NCBI GenBank assembly: GCA_028280265.1
Contig: JANQMD010000013.1
Span: 27,744-91,743 of the forward strand
Reading direction: 5' to 3'
Origin: Flavobacteriaceae bacterium
GTDB taxonomy: Bacteria > Bacteroidota > Bacteroidia > Flavobacteriales > Flavobacteriaceae
DNA: 64,000 bases
Made by a program: the position numbers and the translations under genes. The notes under the pieces are model-generated. The model was not told the origin of the DNA and ran no database searches. It was given only the letters and a program-made list of their open reading frames with translations. This document shows, in pieces, positions 57,663-64,000 of the stretch (its first letter is position 1; the number at the start of each line of letters is the position of its first letter).

Positions 57663-59600
57663 CTATTTCTTTATTTTAAAGATGTGAAAGGGGAGTGTAG
57701 GATGTAGCTCCACATAATTCCACTCATCATACCAATTGTAACTATTTCCGGTAATGAGATCATGAACCTGAACTTGTTGTCCCTGTTGAATACCGAGCTC
57801 ATGCATTGGAAGCTGAACGTGGCCAGATTGCATGTAATACGGATCTAAACTGATTACGGTTAATGTTTCATCAGTTTTTTCATCATCCCACTTGTAAAAA
57901 GCAATGAGGTTTTCATTTTCGATATGACAAAATTGAATGTTATTGGTTTGCTGATAAGATGCATGATGATGACGTATCTTATTGATACTACCGATTAATT
58001 TTGTCAGCTTATTTTCTTGAAACCAATCATAATGGCATAGCTGAAACTTCTCAGACATATAATACTCTTCTTTGCCTGGAATGGCCTCATCGATCATTTG
58101 CTCAAAAACAGGTCCATAGATTCCAATATTTGAGCTCAAGGTAGCAGCCAATGCATAACGTTGCAGGTATTTTGATTCGTTGGCCCCTTGAAGGTGATAT
58201 GGATTGATGTCAGGAGTATTTGGCCAGAAATTAGGTCGCATGTATTCTTTACGATCCGTTTTGGTCAAATCTTTCATGTATTCAATCAACTCGTGTTTTG
58301 TATTTCTCCATGTAAAATAGGTATACGATTGAGTATAGCCTTGCTTTGCCAGTTGCTCCATGACTTTTGGTTTGGTAAATGCTTCCGCCAAAAACAGTAC
58401 ATTTGGATGTTTTTTCTTGACTTCAGTGATAATCCAATTCCAGAAATAATAGGGCTTTGTGTGAGGATTGTCTACACGAAAAACCTCAATACCACAATCA
58501 ATCCAATAAAAAAGGATCTCCAAACATTCTTTCCACAGATTTTTGTAGTCTTTGCTTTCCCAGTAGATAGGTAAAATATCTTGGTATTTCTTTGGAGGGT
58601 TTTCTGCATATTGAACCGTTCCATCGGGTCTCCATTTGAACCAATCTGGATGCTCTGTCACCCACGGATGATCAGGAGCTGCCTGTAAGGCATAATCCAT
58701 AGCAACATCGATACCTAAACCTTTGGCCGCTTTTACCAACTCCTTAAAATCTTCTACAGTTCCTAATTCTGGATGAATATCTTTATGCCCCCCTTGCTTT
58801 GAACCAATACCCCAGGCAGACCCCACATCTCCATCTTCTGCCTCAGTCGTATTGTTTTTTCCTTTTCTATTGACTTCTCCAATAGGATGAACAGGAGGGA
58901 AGTACAGGGTGTCAAATCCCATTTCAGCAATTCTGGGGAGCAATCTATGACAATCTTTAAAAGTTCCATGTGTTCCTTCATCCTCTGAAGATGATCTAGG
59001 GAAGAATTCATACCAAGTACTAAAACGTGCTTTCTTTCTATCTACATACACCTGAAACTCTTGAGATTCGTTCATCAAAAACTTAGCGGGATATTTTGTG
59101 AAAATAGTTTCTAGTTGATCGCTAATTGCTTCTTTGATCGCTTTCTCGTAATCTTCATCAGATTTAAAAATAGAAATGACGTGTTGTAAGTATTTTTTTT
59201 CTGTTTTATTTGCTTCTTTCAAGAGAGGCTTTAGATACTCAATGCCTTCTAACAGTTCTGACTTTACATGTTGATTGTCGCTAATTTTTCTTCCAATACC
59301 ATATTGCCAGTTTAAGGCATCATCTACCCAGCCTTGAAGTTTGTATGAATAAAATCCTTGCTTTTGAACTTGAAAAGTAGCGGCCCAACCATCGTTATCT
59401 ACATGATGCATTCTTACCTCTCTCCAAACTTTTTCTTTTTGGTGTTTGTATAAAATACTTGCTTGAATTTTGTCGTGACCATCAACAAGAACATCTGCAG
59501 TTACATCTACCAATTCATCGAGAACTCGTTTGATAAAGACAGTACCTTGATTGATTTGTGGTCTGATATTTTCAAGAACAACACGCTTCTGATTTTGCAT
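57663..59600 (-). CDS. glgE: alpha-1,4-glucan:maltose-1-phosphate maltosyltransferase
   Basis: GFDTLYFPPVHPIGEVNRKGKNNT; EVFRVDNPHTKPYYFWNW; FLAEAFTKPKVM. Confidence 0.94.
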   Translation of the reverse strand: MQNQKRVVLENIRPQINQGTVFIKRVLDELVDVTADVLVDGHDKIQASILYKHQKEKVWREVRMHHVDNDGWAATFQVQKQGFYSYKLQGWVDDALNWQYGIGRKISDNQHVKSELLEGIEYLKPLLKEANKTEKKYLQHVISIFKSDEDYEKAIKEAISDQLETIFTKYPAKFLMNESQEFQVYVDRKKARFSTWYEFFPRSSSEDEGTHGTFKDCHRLLPRIAEMGFDTLYFPPVHPIGEVNRKGKNNTTEAEDGDVGSAWGIGSKQGGHKDIHPELGTVEDFKELVKAAKGLGIDVAMDYALQAAPDHPWVTEHPDWFKWRPDGTVQYAENPPKKYQDILPIYWESKDYKNLWKECLEILFYWIDCGIEVFRVDNPHTKPYYFWNWIITEVKKKHPNVLFLAEAFTKPKVMEQLAKQGYTQSYTYFTWRNTKHELIEYMKDLTKTDRKEYMRPNFWPNTPDINPYHLQGANESKYLQRYALAATLSSNIGIYGPVFEQMIDEAIPGKEEYYMSEKFQLCHYDWFQENKLTKLIGSINKIRHHHASYQQTNNIQFCHIENENLIAFYKWDDEKTDETLTVISLDPYYMQSGHVQLPMHELGIQQGQQVQVHDLITGNSYNWYDEWNYVELHPTLPFHIFKIKK

Positions 59601-59735
59601 TCTTACGTCTGATTTTTAGTTTGATAAAATCAAAAGTAGCAAAATTCAATACCGGATTGATACCCTCAAAAAAAATAGCGTTCAATACAACGTTTTCGTG
59701 TTGATAACATTTTGTAAAATGCTAAAAAAGAAGAC

Positions 59736-60320
59736 TTAAACCCCTCTTTGTTTGTTGATTTCGTCTTGTAATTGGCGACGTAATTTTTGCTCTCTCTCCA
59801 GCGATTTCTTTTTGTGAATTGCAAATTCTTGTTCCAAATCGATGAGGTCAGATTTTGCATTTGTAGTAAGCACATTGCTGTTTTTAAAGCGATACATGAA
59901 GTACAAAAGGAACACCAATAATATGGTTATAATAGACCAAACAATAATATTATAAGTGCTTTTTGAAAATTCGATTCCTAGAAACCGAATGCTATTTTTT
60001 TGAGCCAAAGTCTGTCTCCAATCAGTTTCGAATGTAGCCGCTATTTTTTTGATACCATTGATGCTGTCTTTTTGACTCTCAATTTGACGTTGATTAGAAA
60101 GTACTTTAGATTTTAAGTCTTTTATGGAATCAGCAACTTGATTTTTTAAATTACGATACCTCTCTTTGCTGATGACTTTATATTCTTGATAAGAAGTTGA
60201 AATTCTATATATTTTATCAAACTTTTCAAGAATAGTCAACGTATCTTTTTTCTGTTGAGCTTGAACAGAAATTGAAAGAAATATACAAAATACAATGAGT
60301 AGGGACTTGAGTATTTTCAT
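59736..60320 (-). CDS. conserved hypothetical protein: signal peptide, coiled coil, one TM
   Basis: MKILKSLLIVFCIFLSISVQAQQKKDTL...; TM YNIIVWSIITILLVFLLYFMY. Confidence 0.65.
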   Translation of the reverse strand: MKILKSLLIVFCIFLSISVQAQQKKDTLTILEKFDKIYRISTSYQEYKVISKERYRNLKNQVADSIKDLKSKVLSNQRQIESQKDSINGIKKIAATFETDWRQTLAQKNSIRFLGIEFSKSTYNIIVWSIITILLVFLLYFMYRFKNSNVLTTNAKSDLIDLEQEFAIHKKKSLEREQKLRRQLQDEINKQRGV

Positions 60321-60351
60321 GGTTGATGAGGTTAGTGATGCGAAATTTAAA

Positions 60352-60385
60352 TAAAAAAACCCAAACTTATCGTTTGGGCTTTTTA
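60352..60385 (-). terminator. terminator downstream of rplT
   Basis: GCCCAAAC-GATAA-GTTTGGG-TTTTTT on reverse strand. Confidence 0.65.
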
Positions 60386-60403
60386 GTATAAGCGAATGAA
60401 TGA

Positions 60404-60748
60404 TTATTTTACTTTCTCTACGATTGCCTTAAAAGCTTCTGGGTTATTCATAGCTAAATCTGCTAAAACCTTACGGTTTAACTCGATATTATTAGCTTTT
60501 AATTTTCCCATAAACTGAGAGTAAGACATTCCGTGTAAACGTGCTCCAGCATTGATACGCTGAATCCATAATGAACGGAAGTTTCTCTTGTTATTTTTAC
60601 GGTCTCTATATGCATATAGCATTGCTTTTTCAACCGCATTTTTTGCTACTGTATAAACGTTTTTTCTACGTCCGAAGTAACCTTTTGCTTGCTTCAAGAT
60701 TTTCTTTCTTCTATTTCTTGAAGCTACTGAATTTACTGATCTTGGCAT
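60404..60748 (-). CDS. rplT: 50S ribosomal protein L20
   Basis: [42 protein letters not shown]. Confidence 0.98.
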   Translation of the reverse strand: MPRSVNSVASRNRRKKILKQAKGYFGRRKNVYTVAKNAVEKAMLYAYRDRKNNKRNFRSLWIQRINAGARLHGMSYSQFMGKLKANNIELNRKVLADLAMNNPEAFKAIVEKVK

Positions 60749-60904
60749 AATTCAAATTGTTTTTGTAGTAGGCGGCTTATTTAATTATGAATTTTTAATT
60801 TTCAATTACGAATTTTTGTAAAATTTAACTCGTAACTCAACACTCATAACTCAAAACTCTTAGTTGCCTAGCTCCATGGTTAATAATTAAATTCCCTTGC
60901 GAAA

Positions 60905-61102
60905 TTATTTCAACGATAATTGTTGCTTAATATTCGCCTCATCTGACTTATGAACTAATGTATCATGAGTCAATTTAAGCTTACGTTTCTTAGACTTCTT
61001 TGTTAAGATATGACTTTTAAACGCGTGCTTTCTTTTGATTTTACCAGAACCTGTCAACTTAAAACGTTTCTTTGCACTGGATTTTGTTTTCATTTTAGGC
61101 AT
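60905..61102 (-). CDS. rpmI: 50S ribosomal protein L35
   Basis: [44 protein letters not shown]. Confidence 0.98.
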   Translation of the reverse strand: MPKMKTKSSAKKRFKLTGSGKIKRKHAFKSHILTKKSKKRKLKLTHDTLVHKSDEANIKQQLSLK

Positions 61103-61209
61103 CTCTCCTTCGTTTTTATTTCTCGCTTATATATTTTTAGTTGAAAAGTTTAAAAGCCAAAAGTTGAAAGTGTAATTCTACTTAAGTTTCTAACTTTCCA
61201 ACTTTTAAC

Positions 61210-61770
61210 TTATTTTGTTTTCTTTGGAGCGATAAACATAATCATACGCTTACCTTCAAGTTTTGGCATTTGCTCTAACTTACCATACTCCTCTAATTCT
61301 TGAGCCAAACGCAATAATAAAATTTGACCCTGTTCTTTAAAGATAATTGAACGTCCCTTAAAGAATACAAATGCTTTTAATTTCGCACCGTCTTGTAAGA
61401 ACTTAATAGCATGTTTCTTTTTAAATTCATAATCATGCTCGTCAGTTTGAGGTCCAAAACGAATTTCTTTGATGGTTACTTTAGTAGCTTTCGCCTTTAA
61501 AGCCTTTTCACGTTTCTTTTGCTCATACAAGAACTTTTTGTAATCAATGATTTTACAAACCGGAGGCTTTGCTTTTGGACTAATTTCAACTAAATCTAAT
61601 CCTTGCTCTCTAGCCATTTCTTTAGCTCTGGCTAAAGGGTAAACACCAACTTCTACATTTTCGCCCACTACTCTAACTTCATCAACATATTTAATTTTTT
61701 CGTTGATTCTGTGTTGGTCTTCTTTGATAATTCTTGCTGGTCCTCTAGACCTTTTTCTTCGTATTGCTAT
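61210..61770 (-). CDS. infC: translation initiation factor IF-3 (non-canonical ATA start)
   Basis: Full-length reading [ATA][79 protein letters not shown]; in-frame TAA two codons upstream and no ATG/GTG/TTG until the internal GTG at 61668. Confidence 0.9.
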   Translation of the reverse strand: MAIRRKRSRGPARIIKEDQHRINEKIKYVDEVRVVGENVEVGVYPLARAKEMAREQGLDLVEISPKAKPPVCKIIDYKKFLYEQKKREKALKAKATKVTIKEIRFGPQTDEHDYEFKKKHAIKFLQDGAKLKAFVFFKGRSIIFKEQGQILLLRLAQELEEYGKLEQMPKLEGKRMIMFIAPKKTK

Positions 61771-61807
61771 GACTTATAAATTTTATCCTGTTTTGCAGGG
61801 GTTGTTA

Positions 61808-63754
61808 CTAATTTTTAAATTCTACAATTGTTTTACTTATTTCTTCTTTGATTAAGGCAACAAATTCATCAATTGTAAATGTTCCCAAATCTCCCTCTCC
61901 GTGTTTTCTAACAGATACAGTGCCTTCACTTTCTTCTTTTTCTCCAACAATCACCATAAAAGGAACCTTACTTACTTCTGCATCACGAATCTTTCTTCCT
62001 GTCTTTTCATTCCTGCTATCTACGAGGGCGCGAATTTCGGAATTTTCCAACAAATGTAAAACTTTTTCAGAATATTTTTGATATTTCTCACTGATTGGCA
62101 GGATGATAACTTGTTCTGGGGTGAGCCATAACGGAAAATTTCCTCCTGTGTGTTCCAATAAGATGGCAATGAATCTTTCCATAGATCCAAACGGAGCTCT
62201 ATGAATCATTACAGGCCTGTGAGATTGATTGTCTGATCCCTTGTAGGTCAGATCAAAGCGCTCAGGCAGGTTATAGTCGACTTGGATGGTTCCCAATTGC
62301 CAACTTCTTCCCAAGGCGTCTTTCACCATGAAATCTAATTTGGGTCCGTAAAACGCTGCTTCACCTTCCTCTATCACATAATCCAGACCTTTGTCTTTGG
62401 CAGCATTGATAATTGCTTGTTCAGATTTTTCCCAATTCTCAACAGAACCAATATACTTTTCAGGTTTTTCTAGATCCCTAACAGAAACCTGCGCAGTAAA
62501 GTTTTCGAATCCTAAAGATCTAAAAACATATAGTACGAGATCTATTACATTTTTGAATTCTTCATCTAGTTGTTCAGGAGTACAAAAAATATGTGCATCA
62601 TCCTGAGTAAATCCACGAACACGAGTTAACCCGTGTAATTCACCACTTTGTTCGTATCGATATACAGTGCCAAACTCTGCAAATCTTACTGGTAAGTCTT
62701 TGTATGAATAAGGTTTGAAATTATAAACTTCACAATGATGTGGACAATTCATCGGTTTTAATAAGAATTCTTCATCATCTTTTGGAGTTGTGATAGGTTG
62801 AAAACTGTCTTCTCCGTACTTGGCATAATGTCCTGAGGTTACATACAAATCTTTCTGACCGATATGTGGAGTCATCACCATTTGGTATCCAGCTTTCTTT
62901 TGAGCCGCTTTCAAGAAGTTTTCTAATCTTTCTCTCAATGCTGCGCCTTTGGGAAGCCATAAAGGGAGTCCTTGACCAACAGTTTGTGAGAAAGCAAATA
63001 ATTCTAATTCTCTACCTAGTTTTCTATGATCCCTTTTCTTAGCTTCTTCTATCAACTCTAAATACTCAGTCAGCATTTTCTGTTTTGGAAATGAGATTCC
63101 ATAAATACGTGTTAGTTGATTGTTCTTTTCATCACCTCGCCAATAAGCCCCAGCAACATTCATGATCTTAATAGCTTTGATAATTCCTGTATTTGGAATA
63201 TGTCCACCACGGCACAAATCTGTAAAATCGCTATGATCACAAAATGTAATATCTCCGTCCGTTAGGTTTTCAATGAGCTCTACTTTGTAAGGATTATTTT
63301 CTTCCTTATATAAGGACAGTGCATCAGCTTTTGAAACAGACCGCATTGTAAATTCATGCTTCCCTCTTGCTAACTCTAAAAATCTCTTTTCTATGGAAGG
63401 AAAATCTTTTTCTGAAATCGTTTCCTCACCAAGATCAATATCATAGTAGAATCCGTTATCAATTGCAGGACCTATAGTTAGCTTTGCATTCGGGTGAAAC
63501 TCCAAAACAGTTTGAGCCAAAACATGGGCAGAAGAATGCCAAAAGGCTTTTTTGCCTTCAGCATCATTAAATGTATACAATATTAATGATCCATCAGAGG
63601 TTAATGGGGTGGTCGTTTCAATGGTGTCTCCATTAAAACTTGCAGAAATCACATTTCTTGCCAAACCTTCACTAATGCTTCTAGCAACATCTATAGAATT
63701 GATGCCGCTTTCAAACTCTTTAATGCTACCATCAGGTAGCGTAATATTGATCAT
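61808..63754 (-). CDS. thrS: threonine--tRNA ligase
   Basis: TGS domain, [23 protein letters not shown]; class II core. Confidence 0.98.
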   Translation of the reverse strand: MINITLPDGSIKEFESGINSIDVARSISEGLARNVISASFNGDTIETTTPLTSDGSLILYTFNDAEGKKAFWHSSAHVLAQTVLEFHPNAKLTIGPAIDNGFYYDIDLGEETISEKDFPSIEKRFLELARGKHEFTMRSVSKADALSLYKEENNPYKVELIENLTDGDITFCDHSDFTDLCRGGHIPNTGIIKAIKIMNVAGAYWRGDEKNNQLTRIYGISFPKQKMLTEYLELIEEAKKRDHRKLGRELELFAFSQTVGQGLPLWLPKGAALRERLENFLKAAQKKAGYQMVMTPHIGQKDLYVTSGHYAKYGEDSFQPITTPKDDEEFLLKPMNCPHHCEVYNFKPYSYKDLPVRFAEFGTVYRYEQSGELHGLTRVRGFTQDDAHIFCTPEQLDEEFKNVIDLVLYVFRSLGFENFTAQVSVRDLEKPEKYIGSVENWEKSEQAIINAAKDKGLDYVIEEGEAAFYGPKLDFMVKDALGRSWQLGTIQVDYNLPERFDLTYKGSDNQSHRPVMIHRAPFGSMERFIAILLEHTGGNFPLWLTPEQVIILPISEKYQKYSEKVLHLLENSEIRALVDSRNEKTGRKIRDAEVSKVPFMVIVGEKEESEGTVSVRKHGEGDLGTFTIDEFVALIKEEISKTIVEFKN

Positions 63755-63931
63755 GTACTTGATATTATATAATAATGAAGCTGCAAAGATATTAGAAAAC
63801 TAAAATGAATACAATAAAATATAGTTTTCTCTGGCTAAAAAGGTTCGTTCTAGAATAAATAAGTTGGTGTGCTTGGGTAAATATTTGATGTTTAACTGAT
63901 TAGAAAAACTTGAAAAAAAAGTAAAGAAATA

Positions 63932-63964
63932 TTTGGTTGTGGGGTTTATAGTGTACTATCTTTG
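63932..63964 (+). promoter_or_regulatory. strong Bacteroidota-type promoter at window end (TTTG-N21-TATCTTTG)
   Basis: TTTG 63932-63935; TATCTTTG 63957-63964; downstream gttcattgag resembles an rRNA-operon leader, but the gene lies outside the window. Confidence 0.45.
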
Positions 63965-64000
63965 CGGTCCGTTTTCACGGGGAGTTCATTGAGAAGTTTG

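Noticed and set aside
58188-58574. 128-aa ORF antisense to glgE
   Set aside because: Antisense shadow ORF of a strongly supported gene.

Overview
AT-rich 64 kb chromosomal segment that looks like Bacteroidota/Flavobacteriia. Evidence: SusC/SusD pair, T9SS-type C-termini, FecI/FecR/TonB-receptor cassette, TAnnTTTG -7 promoter elements, GSII glutamine synthetase and the thrS-infC-rpmI-rplT order. Most of it is ordinary core and metabolic genes: MFS transporter, peptidases M14/M61/M43, fused IcmF mutase, pyrF, tpiA-prmA-clpS, SbtA-type bicarbonate permease with a LysR regulator, glutamine synthetase, AIR-synthase-like protein, prfA, GH31, GlgE/maltokinase/GlgB, and a translation cluster. No CRISPR array, prophage or intact transposon was seen. 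The items most worth follow-up are: (1) a uORF, antiterminator and terminator arrangement ahead of the MFS transporter; (2) an un-tracked 36-aa peptide with 12 Cys beside a SigZ-type sigma factor with a Cys-containing C-terminus; (3) infC apparently starting at a rare ATA codon; (4) a dispersed palindromic repeat apparently absorbed in frame into IcmF; (5) a terminator-like hairpin at the start of the susC leader; (6) a tRNA-Arg(ACG) with an apparent compensatory A19-U56 tertiary pair; (7) paired TTTCA-N8-TGAAA palindromes flanking a GbsR/MarR gene; (8) a hairpin-rich non-coding tract before the FecA-like receptor. All calls were made by eye from sequence and family knowledge; no searches or folding were run.
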